Of a stretch of 64,000 nt of DNA, positions 49,201 through 63,325 are shown in pieces. The translations under genes and the position numbers were made by a program. The DNA lies in assembly GCA_035582835.1 (NCBI GenBank), contig JAYKAV010000955.1, positions 1,487,311 through 1,551,310 of the forward strand, in the 5' to 3' direction. Position 1 is the stretch's first letter, and each line of letters opens with the position of its first letter. The DNA is from Phoebastria nigripes (lineage: Eukaryota; Chordata; Aves; Procellariiformes; Diomedeidae). The notes under the pieces are model-generated. The model was not told where the DNA came from, did not search any database, and saw only the letters and a program-made list of their open reading frames with translations.

Positions 49201-52200
49201 TCTCAGTGAAGTTAACTGCCTTACTTCTCTTGAGGCTTCTCTAGCCTACACAGTTATTCAAAAACTTACTGGAGGTTAGACAAATCATTAAGATAAATGA
49301 GGGCCAGATTCAGAAATACTCAGGAAAAATTAAAATCATTAACATATTTAGCTTTACCTTGAGATACTGAAAACAAATTACTGCTGAAATTCAGAGCTGA
49401 TGTGGAGGCTCTGCATATTGTGTACTCACATGTCAGGGCTTCGGCAGACAGAAGGTGCACCACCAGAAAGCTGTTGCTGCACACATCACCTATTAATCAA
49501 CCAGATTCATATGAGAATGAGAAACCATCCAGCGAGATGCAAAGTTCCTGAGACTGCATTTTGTCTTTTCCTCAGCAAAAGAGGATGAATAACTCTGTAA
49601 AAACCTGTTGTTCCACCTCCTGTTTCTACCACCACCGTTAGGACTCTGCAAATGAAGACTCAGTGTGTATAGATTTAATCTCCACTGGGCATTTGCTTTA
49701 TTCCGCTGACTGTTCTTACAAAGCGGACACAGTGAAAGTGACTGCTGACTCCTCTGTCTGGGCATTAGCACCGAGGCACCAGCGACCAGGTCAACAGACC
49801 CAAGTTATGCACCAACAAACTATTGTGCCACTTCCAGCGTGAGGCCACTTAAACTGCGTCTGTTAATCCCACGGTTTTGCATGCCTGACNGAGACAAAGC
49901 AGGCAAGGCTGCACCTAAATACCCCCTTTCCCTTTAGATACAAAGGGGACTTTCCTGATCTAACCCCAGGGATTGGACTCCGTTGTGCAGCTTCATTTGA
50001 TGCTGTCTTGTTTTTCCTACTGAGAAAATCAGTGCTTACAATGTGCCAAATACACTTCCCCCATGCATAAGTACAAAGGAGATTAAAAAACCTAAAATGG
50101 TCAAAATATTCTCTCATCCCCATTGAATAAGGGCTTCCACTGCTGCATAGAAAGCACCGCTGGTGAGGGTGACTTCCCCTGCACTCCCTTCCCTGGACAT
50201 TCCTGACAGCTAGGATAAATTAAACATTTTGAATTATTAAAACCTCCAGGCACCCTGCGGACAATCCATGCCGCCTCCATACCTCATAGGTCATACCCTT
50301 AAAATCTGTAACAAAGGCCAGTAACTTCTCAATGAAGATATTCCAAATATCCAATAAAAATGAAAGATTGTGGAATGGCATCCAGAATGCTCCTTGTCCT
50401 CAGGGAGGCAAGGTCAGCATGGGCCTTCCCNCGCTAAACACACTGCGCTTTCATAACTCTCATTTATGTAGACTACATGAAATCCGCCGCTTTCTAGATT
50501 TAAAACCCACATTTCTTCTTAACCAAAAACATAAGCAGGGGAGAGACAGAAAAAGGTCTTAATAGTGAATGATAAAGGCACTCATAGATCACAATATATG
50601 CAGGTTTTATTACTAAAATGCTCAAAGATTAAGAATTGAAATAACCCGTTACACTACCAATGTCAATTAAGTGTCCAAACTCAGTTTCTAGATGCTACAT
50701 GGATGAGCACACTCACAAAGTACACTGTCCTAGTTTCCCTAGGATGCCTATATTCAAGGGATTTCTATATTCACCTAAAGCAATGCAATGGGACTATTTT
50801 AAAGTGCAGGGCTTTGGACATTTTTTAGTAAGATTACTCAGTCACAGCGTAACAAGGATCGAAATAAAGGGAACTTGCAGCAAGCTGGAGCAGGGGCATG
50901 CAGTTCAGGCATGAGGCTGTACACACAAGGCCACGTACACGTGCCTGTGTATTAAACCTAATGTATACAAGATCCTACCCATGNGAAGTAAATATATAAA
51001 ATCCTTTAAAAATAACTTGCTGTAGTTTCCAGGGGATAAGACTGAGAAAGAACCTTAGATGAACAAACCTCTTTACCTCTTTTCCTCTTCCTTACAAACC
51101 AATGTAACTTGTACCTTGCCATGGAGGAAGTTTGCAGAAGACAATTTCAAAGGGGAACAAAAAGATGGAGGGAGAGAAGGGACACCAATATCCACCTAGA
51201 GCCTCACACTGGCGCGAAGACAGCAGCAGGAGCCGGGCACCCTCGTGACAGGAGTAATCCTGCCTGTACCCCTCCACCGTCCTCCCCCTCTGAAGTGCAT
51301 GGCCAGGCACAAAGGATAATCGTGAGAGCAGGCACCAAAATATATAACAAATGGCATCAGTTCTATCANGGTATCACAGAGGAGGCTGAAATCCACCGTG
51401 CAAGTTTGTCAGACTTTGTGCATCTCAGATGAACTGACATACAGAAAGGGAGAGGTGTGATGTTCACATGACACCAATGCGCTGGGGAGAGGGGAAGGCA
51501 AAGATATTTCTAAAGAACAAGCCAGCAACAACTGGTTAACATACATTTGCAGCATCAAGAACTGGAAGGTGGAAATAACAGTGATGCAAGGTTTGGCACT
51601 GAGCAAAAATTAGTTGAATGGCTCATGGAAATAATGGGCATACATGCACATTTGCCGTTTGCATCCCTCCGTGGTTTTGCATGATCGTCCTACTTTCAAA
51701 ACATTTCAGTCTTTACTGAAACTTTTCCATATTCTAGGCTATCCTTACATAAACTGTAAATTTGTAGATGGCTTTGTGCCTTCCAAACTATTATTTTCAC
51801 TAGCTTCTTGAATAATAAGTCCATGCTTGCAGAAATTTATCATTTAACAAGTTGTTTATTAATGAGAGGTCATCAAGGTTGACTAGTTAAAAAAAAATTT
51901 AACAGTCCAGTTTAATTACATGAAGCACAGGAACTGAAGTGGCCTGAATGCATGTAAAATACTCTGGGGGCTCATAAATACAGTGTAAGAAAATTAATAA
52001 AATTCTTAAATATTGGTATGCATATGCTATGCACATTGAATCACACTACTATTACTTATGATTTGATAGTATCAATAAAATGATTGGCATTTTCTAAACA
52101 TAAATAGACAAGCTCACCCTCAAAAAAAGCATACGCACATTAACCAATAAAAAGGAGATGACAGAAGGAAAAAGCAGATGAGATAAATAAGCAGGGATGA

Positions 52201-55200
52201 TGAGAAATCATTACATTTCTTCTTCATCACTGTTAGGTACTTCGATATTGCATAAATTCCATTTAATATGTACAGTAGACTGGTCCATGTATCTAGATGA
52301 GCTGTCCTTTGATTATGAAGGTGAGGCCCCTTTTTCCCCCCATACTGAGACAACATCTGTTGGAAACATCTGGAGAAAAACAGTCGGACTCACCAGAGGG
52401 CTAACACTAGGGAAAGTGGGATCCCAAACCACAGGAGCAGTGCGGTTTAAAGCATCAGTGTCCAATGGTACTAACGTCATCTAGGCGATATTATCATGGC
52501 ATGCATGATGCTGGCAAAGTATTCTTCAGCCTTTTCTGCTGAAAAGTTGTCCTTAAACAATAGATACATACTTCTGTGTAGAAAAGCTGCTTGAGAAGCC
52601 AAAGAAATGGAGATTGCTTCAGCCNGCTTGAAGGGTTTAAGAACCCAGATGACAGGACTCAAAGCACAGCAGCTTGGTGCTTATCTTTTAGCGAATTCTG
52701 GGCAAAAAGCACAGGGTGAAGGGATGGAAGAAAAGACCATAAAACAGAAACAGAGGCAGGAGGTAATATTTCAAACACAGATTCCCCAAACACCAAAGTG
52801 GTTGAGATATCAAAGTTCTGGGACTGGGAGAGACTGGTGCTCATGTTGCTTTGGGGCACGGGGTGGATGGGTTTCTACATACNCACATTGCACAACTGCG
52901 AACAGGATCCTGGACAAATACGAACTTCAAACCAGTTATTTTTAACTGGAATACTATACATGACTGCAGAGACAGGGACTGGGAAAGTCTTAAACCTACC
53001 CAATTCAAGATGAGCACCCACTAGGTGAGCACTTATTACTTATACATCACAGCTGCTTATATTCCCCACACTTCCTGACATACTTTTTTGAACAAGTATG
53101 CCAATAAAAAGTATTAGGCTCCTCTCACCCTTAGTGAAGACAAGCAAGCACATTGTCGGCAGGCTCCTGTACATTTGCTACACAGGAATCTGCAGACTGG
53201 AGGGGGGAAGGAGGAGGAGCTGAAAACCACAGACTTAAAGCAATGGGGGAAAAGCAGATGTGAGCCTCTTGTGATGAAGGAGAGAGTAGTAAGGAGTTGC
53301 TTAAGACTGCACTAATTACTGCTGTGGTGGAGTGGCAGTCTCAGAACTGCTATTCAAATCTCAGTTTCCTGAGCAGCTTTACAGTAAAGATAAACATCTA
53401 GTGGTATATCTATAAAAATGAATGTCATCATTTTGTAGAAATTTGTTTTTAAAAGTTGTCTTAAAAGAATTCATTAAAAATGCATAAGAAAGTCATTGAA
53501 AATGGGCAATATAACTGGTTTTGCAGCTAATTCCAACCTAGATTTCAGGTAGATGAGATATTATCTGGCCTTTGCTTGTCTGATGGCTCCCTCTCACTGG
53601 AGCACATCAGAACCAATTGCATTATTTACACTCCCCGGTATGAATCAAAGTCCAAAATGTCTTCTATAACAGAGATAAAAGAACAGAACACAGACATGAT
53701 CCATCACACAAGTGAAACACAATAAAGCTCCAACCCTAGGCAGGACATCTGTCTGCTGTGCTGCAACACGAAGCTTCCAAAGCCTCCAAAGCCTTTGAAG
53801 ACTGATGTGGTAATTAAATTTGATGAAAAGGACCATATTTAATTTTTTATACAGCATACAAAGTGAGTTTATATTTCAGTTTTGGTTTCTAAATGTTTAA
53901 TCATGAAACTTCTGAATCAGCAAAACAAGGAGGACAGTTCTCTACATCAACATGTTTTCTTTTTTGTTTTGCATAATATTTAATAAGGAGCACATTTATG
54001 AATCCCCTCTGTGGATTTCAGTCTCTTTGTGGAATTCAGACCAGAAGCGAGGTGGCAATTGAGAAAGGTTTTAATGCAAAGGGATGCGCCATTCAAAGGA
54101 TTCCCAAATATTTTTTTCCCCACAAAAACCACTTGATGGGCGGAACGTCAAGCTGGGCAACACCTAAGACGACCCCGCCTCCCCATCTGCAATGCAGGGC
54201 TGGCGCAAAGGAACATACAAAAGCTTCAAAGGTCGCAAGGGGCAGCGGACACATTAGGGGACATCTCATCTTTGCATGTGTATGGGGACAGGAAGGGGGA
54301 AGGGAGGATGGCAACACAGATTTTCAGTCCACGCTCTTCCTTTACAAGCACAATGTAAACAGATTACAAAAAGGTGTTTCTTTGGACCTTAAGTGCTATT
54401 TGGGAAGTGAGCAATACTTCAAATGGCTCTTCTTGTTGGCAAATAGTCCCACTACTTAATGAAACGTCCCTTTTTACTACCGTATGCCCAATAGATTACA
54501 CACAACAAAGACGGGCAAAAAATTTTAAGCAGGTTTTTCCTGATCCAATTTTCTACAACATCACAGGCAAACAAAGGCAAACCACAATATGAATTATTTT
54601 GGAAATAGAAGAATGATTTCTAACATAGTAACAATGTCAGCCTCAGCCAGTTAAGCATTACCTTTAACAACACCTCATAAAACTGCATAACTTTAAAATC
54701 TTCTCTCTTAAATGCCAGAGAGCGTACACTGCAATAAATATTGATGGCAGGGGTGTGTTGCTATAGGGCAACATTTTTGCCTTGCCTGTTAATACCGTAA
54801 GAGTAGATGGCCACACTTCCACACAGCTTTCTGAAACTCTTCTCATGATATTCCTTCAGAGATCTGTACCCTGGAGAGGATACAGGTAACTCATACTGAA
54901 ATCTGTTGAATTTTCAGGCAGTAANAGTAGACGTGCCACAAGGTCTCTATTATTGGAGAATTTAAATAGATAAAATGCAAGAAGATTAAGAAGGAAAGAA
55001 AAAGAAGAGTAAATATGAATTACAAAAAAGGGAAAGGAGAGAGAAAGACGAGACAGAAAGCATAAAATTGGGATACACTACTGGATAACGACAAGAGACA
55101 ATAAGAGTTATGTTTTTTTAAGAAAAAGTGTAAACGTTTTGTAACATTTTGTAATTTTTCTTTGTGGCATATTGCACAGAGATCTCTAGTTGTGCTGAAT

Positions 55201-55506
55201 ACAGGCTTCAGTTCAGAAAGCCTAACATGTTCCTTCTTCCACGTCAAAAGAGATTATGAACAACACTGAACACAGGCGTGTTCGCCCAACAGGTTCCTAA
55301 CTCCTGCTCAGTGCCAGCGTGTCTTCCAGTGCCGTGTTAGGGGTGTGCTAACCAGGTGGAAAGCGATGCACGCAGTGTAACGGTTTGTTTTGTCAGGTAT
55401 TTAATGTGGTGGCACCAGGAAATTTTTGGACTGCAGGTGTGTATTTCCATGGGGCATATACAAATACAGCCTAGAAGAGCAGTAACCTTCTAAGGTCAAG
55501 GTATTG
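46241..55506. other. Non-coding, no gene seen
   Basis: AT-rich with a poly(T/C) stretch near 47050 and a 26-base A run (48931-48956). A 153-codon frame at 53998-54459 (+) shows no recognisable domain. No exon, RNA gene or repeat family could be supported. Confidence 0.5.
48931..48956. repeat. Poly(A) tract, 26 bases
   Basis: Longest A run in the window. No retroposed sequence recognised upstream. Confidence 0.9.
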
Positions 55507-55569
55507 TTTTAAAATTATCTACTACTAAAGTTTTTTTTAAATTTAATTTTAAAATTATCTACTACTAAA
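55507..55569. repeat. Tandem duplication, 40-base period
   Basis: The 23-base block TTTTAAAATTATCTACTACT plus AAA occurs at 55507-55529 and again, identically, at 55547-55569. A 17-base T-rich spacer separates the copies. Perfect identity suggests a recent slippage or unequal-repair event. Confidence 0.9.
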
Positions 55570-56120
55570 ATTTGACAGCGTCCCCTATACACAATATAGT
55601 CCTCCTGAAAATGTGCTTCCTCAAAAATGTGCATCTTGAAAATGCTTATATTTATAAGCTTAAAAAAATTACAATTATTAACAATGCTAAAACCAGGAAT
55701 GATTTAGAATTGTATCAAATCGCATTAAGAATGGTCTTAAGTTTTACGCTGTTGGTTTACACTTACAGCATCAAGCGTACCCTTTCTGCTCTGCCAAGGA
55801 GCCTGAAGGGCACCACAGTTGTCTAAGAATGTGGAAGCTAGCAAGTGAACTCATTTCTGCCAAGCACAAGCTGTGCTGAAATGCTCTCACTTGCTCTCTC
55901 TGCTACCCTCTAGTGAACAAGCAAAAATAAACTAAGATTCAAGTGCCTTTGCATAAGGACAATGTTAATCAATTCAGTTTTCCAGTGTCAGCCTAAAATA
56001 CAGACTTCTGTCAATAGCACTTTTGGCAATTATTTCTCTTGACTTTGTCACTCCATAATTTGAGAAGTTTAAGACTGCAAACTGCATTTAAAAATTTTTT
56101 NTTTTTTTTTTTTTTTTTAT

Positions 56121-56166
56121 TGAGGAGGTGATTGGACTAGTTGACTTTAAGGTCTTTCTCTCTCTA
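56121..56166 (+). mobile_element. Possible CR1 tail relic
   Basis: GGAGGTGATTGGACTAGTTG followed by ACTTTAAGGTCTTTCTC resembles the CR1 block GGGGTTGGACTAGATGACCT and TTTAAAGGTCCCTTCC seen at about 46180-46215. It is directly preceded by a T run at 56095-56118. Short match, moderate doubt. Confidence 0.4.
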
Positions 56167-56306
56167 AATTCAGGACCTTTTTCTTTTTCCTCCCAGTGAT
56201 ACGCATTGTTTAGCAGTTTAAAGCTTTTTTTTTTTAAATTGTAACTTGCTTTGAACCATGGTAAGCATTTTGCTCACAAGGAGGGACTACTTGTCTTCCT
56301 TTTACA

Positions 56307-56336
56307 GGGAATGCTGGGGAGGGGGGGATGCAGGGG
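56307..56336 (+). other. G-quadruplex-type G-run cluster
   Basis: Four G runs of 3, 4, 7 and 4 bases, with loops of six bases or fewer, stand in an otherwise AT-rich stretch. Potential G-quadruplex former; no gene adjoins it. Confidence 0.55.
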
Positions 56337-59300
56337 AGAACGGAGCATCGGAGAAACTTAAAGAATTTGCAGTAATTTGGTATCCACCGCCAGATACAAG
56401 AAATGGGTATTTCACTCTAACGACTTAAGAAAAGCAACATTCAGGACGTATTGTGAAGGTCACTACACTATTACTGTTTGCTGTTCTTCTACACCACTTC
56501 TAGCTCCTTTCCTGCCTCTTTCTGAGGATTAAACAGATGGTAAACAGAAGCTAATGCCAGTGTAACTCACCATCTGGCTAATAGATGCATTTTTGCATAG
56601 GCTCATTAGCATGCTTGTTCCATCCCAAATCCTCCATAACAGTTTTGTCTCCGTCTGTATCATCTTCGTAACATAGTTAATAAATGCAAAATGCATATAC
56701 GAAGTTGCAGTTCATGTGGAACATAATCACAGCTTTTAACTAACCAAAACATCAGAAGTGGGACTAGACCCAGCCCTCCTCAGCAACAGCTGCATTTGCT
56801 GTCTAGTCCACTTTTTGATTATTATTATTTTATTCTGCTTGAATATTTGCCTTTAATTTACCACTGGTTCATTGTTTGTCAGATACGCACTCTGTAAGAA
56901 AAAGCAACCGTTAACTTAATCTTTATTATCTTCGTTTTACTTAGAGGGAAAGGCAAATCATCAAAAAAATGGCATTAAAACTTCAGCTTATTTGAGGTAT
57001 AGCTTGGCTGGCTTTGCCAATTATAATTACCCTGAGATGCCTAAAAGCAAGACGAAGAATGACAGGGCTAATTTTAGTCTTTTCAATAGCATTAGGGCAG
57101 TTCGTCAAGAACAGGTTTTTTTCTCCTTAACTAAAAGTCTGTCACCATTTAATAATACTGGTCAGAAAGTTCAAAACTTGGGTTATTCAAGCTCAGGAAA
57201 TTACTGCTCAGAATCGACAGTGTCACAACAGGCTAACAGACAGATAAATACAATGACAAATAAAAATACATGCAGGCCAGACTGGAAACAGGATTCATCA
57301 ACAGTCAAGTGGAATTCAAGAACACCAGCACTGTGCATTGCCCCAATTCAGGGCACACTTGTGTCTCTCCTCAGGTATTTGTGAATCATCAACTTTAAAC
57401 GAAAATGGGAAGCATTCAGAGGAGGGAAAAATCCGCTAATGTTCATAATATGTTATCTATGAGCATTTTAATATAATTAGAGCAAGTAGTTAAGACCGTG
57501 AAACTGTTAGGCCAAATCCTGGGGGAAAGACAGCAAAACCAGTCGACTGAAGCCTGCGCAGGAGGAGGATGCTGCAGCAGCACAAGCACCGCCTGCTCTA
57601 CGGCCAGTCGCTGCTCCACGCAGCAGCTGCGGTTCACAGGTACGGCGTTTCAGCCATCCCAGACTTAAGATTGGTCTAAACTGCTACTAAGGTTTGAAAG
57701 AAGAGAAGCAACCAACAGCAGACAGACAAGGTTATCACTGAACTGAAATGAGCAGGGCATCAACATTAGATTTTTGTTGGGTTAGGTAGCCGTGTGACTT
57801 GGAGCTAATGGAAAGGGTAGCAAAGGGTAGAAAGAAGATGAGTGTGCAAGCGGCAATGATGGAGAAGAAAGAGGAAGCAAGAAAGAAGAGAAAATCAATA
57901 CAGAATGGAAATTGGTAGAGATAGGGGAGAATCTGGACATGCACAGAAAAATGCTGGTTGCACAAGCCAACAAGAATAAAGCCTGAAGTCTAGATATGCC
58001 CAATAATTTTCAGGGGATAACATTTCAAATACACGAAGGACATGCTGCAAACAACTTATTTACCCAGATCCTTCCAGATGCAAATACAGCCCACGATCAG
58101 TTTTCAGAGCGCCAAACTTACTTAGAAAATTTTCTTTGGCAACAATTCCAATATGGACAGCAACACAATTTAAGAACGTTAACTCCTACCCGCCCATCAG
58201 TGAGATTGCAACTTCGGTAGAGGTCTGGTGAGTTTCGCCCCAATTTTATGTGGCAAGACTATCATTACTCTTTTATACTTGCACATTGACTTGAAAGCAT
58301 AATGGTTTGGCTTAAGACTACTGAGTTACTACCATGAATTTAAGAACTCTGAAATACCTGTTTTTTAAAAATAAAATAGAGAGAGAGTTACGCTGACTCT
58401 GAAGAGAGGTGGCTAATTTCAGATCTCTTTCCGCAAGGTGCTGAAGACCCTCAGTTTCAAGTGATGGTATTTTTGTCATAGATGCTTAGCACTGCGCAAG
58501 CTTTGACCTTAGTCTTCTAAGTTTCAGAATTCCCATCTGATCTACTGGCAAAGTGCTGCAGCTTTTAAAGTGCTGTTCTCAAGGCAACAATGCATTGCTT
58601 AATCCCACATTGGACAAATTCCACACTTCAGCAGCAAGCTCGGTTCCAAACAGAATTTGCAATTGTCAGCCCCCAGTAAAAAAAAAAAGAGGGTATTTCT
58701 GGCCTCTTTTGTAATACCAACCATTTATGTTTCCACAGCTCTTTTCCAGTCCTTTGTGTTTCTACATCTGATCTGTGCCTCATGGCTATCGGCCTCACGC
58801 TGTTCTTCAGCGGAAAACGACTGGCAGCAGCATGAAAGGGATGGCTAAGAGTCTAAGGATCTATTTTTCTCAGCCCCAGACTGCAACTCTCTTTCAGCAA
58901 GCTCCTATCAATAATCATCGTCCCACACCTAACATGGCAATATTAGGGCATAAGGCCCACTGTTGTGCCAGGGTCTAAGGCAGTACACAGAAAGCTCCCA
59001 AAGACCAAAAAAAAAAAAAAAAAAACCAAGAATTCTGCACACAAGACAATTAACTTCAAAAGAGTTAAGCTACCCAAAATAACTACTGTTTGAGCTTGCT
59101 GTCACACGTGTATTGCACCTCTCTCAGCATTACTAATCTGGACCCATTAAAGGTATCCACCAAATAAAGTGCTGGGACGGGGGCAGCACCGACAAAATAA
59201 GACTACTGAGTATAAATCCTTCCAATAGTTGATGATGTGCAGCTGGTGCTGGGGTGATGCACAATTCCAAGGTCTTCACTAGGGATCAAGAACTTTTAAA

Positions 59301-61062
59301 TCAACAAGTTTAATCAATTGGCATATGTCCACAAGACAAAATTCAAGATTATAGTCATATGTAACATTTTGACATGCCCATCCCAGGTGGGGATCAGAAC
59401 AAATACAAGAGGATAATTACTACCTTATTAGAATATAATGTTATGAATTATAGTCTGCACTTAGCCTGATAATACTAAAGACATAAAACAATCATCCACT
59501 TAATTATTTCAACACTTGAACAATACAGATAAGGTGAAAGATTTTCTAGAACTGAGATTCATCTCTGTGGAAAATTCCACCTTTTTTTTTTTTTTTTTTA
59601 AAGCAACAACATTCCAAATCAGGATTAACAAAAGTAGTTTTCTGAGGCAAAAAATAGAACAATTCAAAGGGATTTCAGGCAAATTAAAGGATTGTGTATG
59701 GTAAAACTGAAGTTTTTATTTCAGGTGGTTTTAGCTTCAAGGTGCATACACTCAGAATCAAAAAGTCAATACAAATATAGAAACATACCACCTTGCCACT
59801 GGTGTTTTCAGTGTAACAGGACACCAGTTCTCTCTCCCTCCTCTCTGCTCCCCCACCCACCAAAAAAAATCCAAAGCATCACTGAAATCTGATTTTTCCA
59901 GCAGGGAAACGTAATTTTGACCAAATGGCATTTTCCAGGAGAAGAATAGCAGCATGAAAAAACCCTAACCATTGCTTTCTCCAAAGCTATTCCTGTGGCA
60001 ATGTCAAGAAGTATGCCATGCTGTTTGTCGGACAGCTCTATTACAACCTTCGGCTCCCTGTCTCCTACTTGAACAAATCCCCTGTTAGAGCAATCAGAAA
60101 AAAGCATACTGCCTACCTTTGGCTTCGTTCATTCCCAACTTCCTGCTTCCGACTGGGGCAAAATTACCTAAGCCATCTGGAAACATTATGATTATCCATT
60201 TGCAGAGGTAAGTCTGATGGTTCTTTCCATCTAATTCCTTCAAAATAGTATATGAACCATTATTGTTTCTCTGTTCAAGAATTCCAAATGTTTTTTTAGG
60301 ATACAATAAGCCAAATTCAGAACCACTCTGGAGAGAAGACCTGCCAGAAGTAACACCCACAGACTGAAAAATGTTCACCGCCCACCAGGACCAGTGCAGA
60401 GTCCATCCTGAGCCAGCCCCAGGTATTGCCATCCAAAACTGGTGCGACAGGCCCAGCGGTAACCCAACTTCTGTTGCTCAAAGCCCTGAGCTCTCCTAGC
60501 TCGAAACCCTGAGCTAGCTCAAAACCTCAGAAATTACCAGCTACCACAGAAGGAATAATCCCAATACTGCAGTTCTTTCTTGCCACAAGGCCATTATTAT
60601 TCAGGTATTTGTACTGCAGCAGCAGCAACAGCTTATCTGGTGCAGATAAACCTCTAAATCTCTTCTGATTTAAAAAGAACAGTCTGTAAATGGATTTCTC
60701 CATACAGTTCCTCCTGTATTTTAAGTAAGCCAGGAGAAATTCTTTGTTCTCAGACTGGTGGGGGCTGGTGCAAAGCTGCACATTTCCCTGGCAATATAAG
60801 CCTTCCACCCTCTTACCCAGAGCCTTATAGGAAATAAGAGGAGTTCTGCGTAGTTTTGTTGCCTATCAACAATTTAAAGCACACAGTAAACATCTTCACC
60901 CCACCACCTTTGCCTATGTTTATCGAGCAGAGTACCCAATTGTCCAAGATTGCTACCAACCACCACTGGCATTTCAGAAGATAAAAAATAACCTTAGCCA
61001 TGAATATGCTCAGATGTGCCACGCACTTACCGTAACTTTTCAAACGTTACCCTCGGAGATAT

Positions 61063-61086
61063 CCTAGGAGAAACCCTAGGAGAAAC
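61063..61086. repeat. 12-base tandem pair
   Basis: CCTAGGAGAAAC occurs twice head-to-tail with no gap. Confidence 0.85.
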
Positions 61087-61712
61087 TCCACAGCTCTTAT
61101 CAGCTAGCATTCAAAGGAGGGAGAGAACAACAACAGGATGAAACATGCACAGGCACATGAGGGGAAGAAGCGGAGACGCTCCTTCTTGCCTCACTGGGAT
61201 GTAGCAACTTCCAGCGATTGCAGCCCAGCCCCTTCACCAAACTGGTTTGTGCCTTGAAGGGTATGTCAGGAAATTAAAGACATGTCATATGCTTTTGTTG
61301 TAGCAACATGCTTATATATATTTTTAAAATAATACATATGATCAGAAAACATACACTGCATGGTTTTTTTTTGTCACACAGATGTAAATAAAACATCATG
61401 CATATAGAACTAAGAAACCTTTCTCTGCAGGCACTCTGCCTGCTGTAGGCCATAACTATGCACTGTTAATGCACAGCTGGTTTACAACAATTTTTTCCTG
61501 AAACAATCATTAGAATGATACATATTCAAACCACTCACAAAAAGAAAATGTAAGCTTAAATTAGAAGCAGAAAAATAAAAAAGACAGTTTATATGGAGCG
61601 ATAGAAAATTCTTTGCAAGGAATCCACACGCACAATTCCTTTAAAAAAAAAAAAGATCATCTCTTGATCTTCATGAATTGTTTATAAACAGATTTGGTTA
61701 AATACAGATTTT

Positions 61713-61761
61713 AATTAGCGTAAGTCAGTTGATTCAGAAACGGGAATTAGTGTAAGTCAGT
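61713..61761. repeat. Direct repeat, 32-base period
   Basis: AATTAGCGTAAGTCAGT (61713-61729) recurs as AATTAGTGTAAGTCAGT (61745-61761). The single difference is a CpG to TpG change, so the first copy probably keeps the older state. Confidence 0.8.
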
Positions 61762-63217
61762 AAAAGACAATTGTGAAGACAGCTTTTTAGCTCAACAATA
61801 CTATCCTTGGATCATTAATTCAGTTTCAGAAACTAAGGAGGTAAACTCAGTTCCTACCTTACTGCATACAGCAAGATGCGGAAACCATTCTCCTGACCTC
61901 CACCAGGCCAGGGTGCCATGCTGACCTCCTGCGCCACAGCTGCACTGACCAAAATCCTCATCCTTGCTCTTTTTTCCACATAAAATGGACTGAAAACAGA
62001 GAGAAATTGAAAAACCAGGAAGGACGTCTGCAGGGATCACTGCAATACGGCACTCTGCAGAACCGTGCTATGGTGAATGATGGGGATGACAGAAGTTTGT
62101 TGTGGCCAGAGACAAATCATGGATCACTTGGAAATCACCAACAGCATGTAGGGAGACTAACCGTATTCAGATAATACTGAAAATTTATGCAGATTATATT
62201 GGCACCACTGGACAGCCCTAACAGCCCTCCCACCCCTGGTCTGTGACTTCTTACTGTGTCTCTTCACCATATAATACAACATCTCACTTCTGAGGTTCAA
62301 AGGGAACTTTTGGAGGGTAACAGAAAAGGTTCCAACTGACAGAGCCGCATGCACCAATCCATGCTTCTATATGCGTTTTTGTGCTCCTGAAGCTCCATAC
62401 AGCTCCACCCAGGTACTCCTCTATGTAGAGATCAGCCCCCTTTTCTTCTTTAAGATCGGTTGCTAGTATGCAACAGAATCAGCCCAAAATCCAGAATTGG
62501 CAAAATCCATTGTGTGCAATTCCACTCAGAGCAGGGTCCCGCAAGCATCATCCACCACTTATTCCTGCCAACACTGTACATCTCTGTTCCTTCCCTCCTC
62601 TTAGATAGGAAAGGAATTAAGCCTTTGAAAATAGCAAGTGATTTACATGCATTATTAATACCTCTCGATGTAACAGTATTCAATATGTTACTCTCTGTTG
62701 CTTCACATCAATCACAGTCTCTTAGATTTCAGAGGAATATTTGCCTCACTGTGTAAAGCCAAATATTACAAAAGAAATTTCTGCTCATTCCTTGACTAAA
62801 ATTAATTATGTTTTTATAAGTTTATAGTCTGGTGGATGACAGGTATTTTGGAATGAACTATAATATCAAAATTAATTACAGGCTACATTTTGCATGTGGC
62901 ACGGGCAAATTCTACATACAATTTCTATCATCAATGATAAGGATTAGTAAAAATTCTTCTATTAAACAAAAAAAGCTCACACACACTCCCCCTCACAATA
63001 TTTCTCATAAATGCAGTCAGGTTACTCATATCATCACATAAAACTATGAGACACGTATAGACTGTTGTTCTTCACCAAGTATTGTTTGCCAAAGTGGACA
63101 TTCATTTTTCTGTTGCATAATTAATTTATGGTTAGTTATAGGTGTCTACAGGCAAAACCTATACCTAAACAGAATAGGGTATCAGCTACAGGTTTCACAT
63201 TACTACCCTTAAGAATT

Positions 63218-63325
63218 CAATGAGGAACTAAAATCACACAATGATGAAATTACTTTCCCAAGGTTATGCAGAAAGTGCCTGGCAGAAATGGGACTCAAAC
63301 CTTAAACCACTGCAGCCTGCTTATG
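63218..63325 (+). mobile_element. MIR-type SINE relic
   Basis: The order TGAGGAACTAAAATCACACA, ACTTTCCCAAGGTTATGC, GTGCCTGGCAGAAATGGGAC and TCAAACC parallels the second half of MIR. That half in outline has GAGGAAACTGAGGCA, CTTGCCCAAGGTCACACAG, AAGTGGCAGAGCCGGGA and TTCGAACCC. MIR elements are ancient tRNA-derived SINEs shared by amniotes, so heavy decay is expected in a bird. The left half is not recognisable. Confidence 0.6.

Larger units (their letters stand above)
55570..63217. other. Non-coding, no gene seen
   Basis: Contains homopolymer runs (T 56102-56118, A 59007-59025, T 59582-59599, A near 61640), a G-run cluster and short direct repeats listed separately. A 130-codon frame at 56992-57384 (+) looks like chance. 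Confidence 0.5.

Noticed and set aside
53998..54459. Open frame of 153 codons
   Set aside because: No domain, no clear start context or splice sites. A competing minus-strand frame overlaps it.
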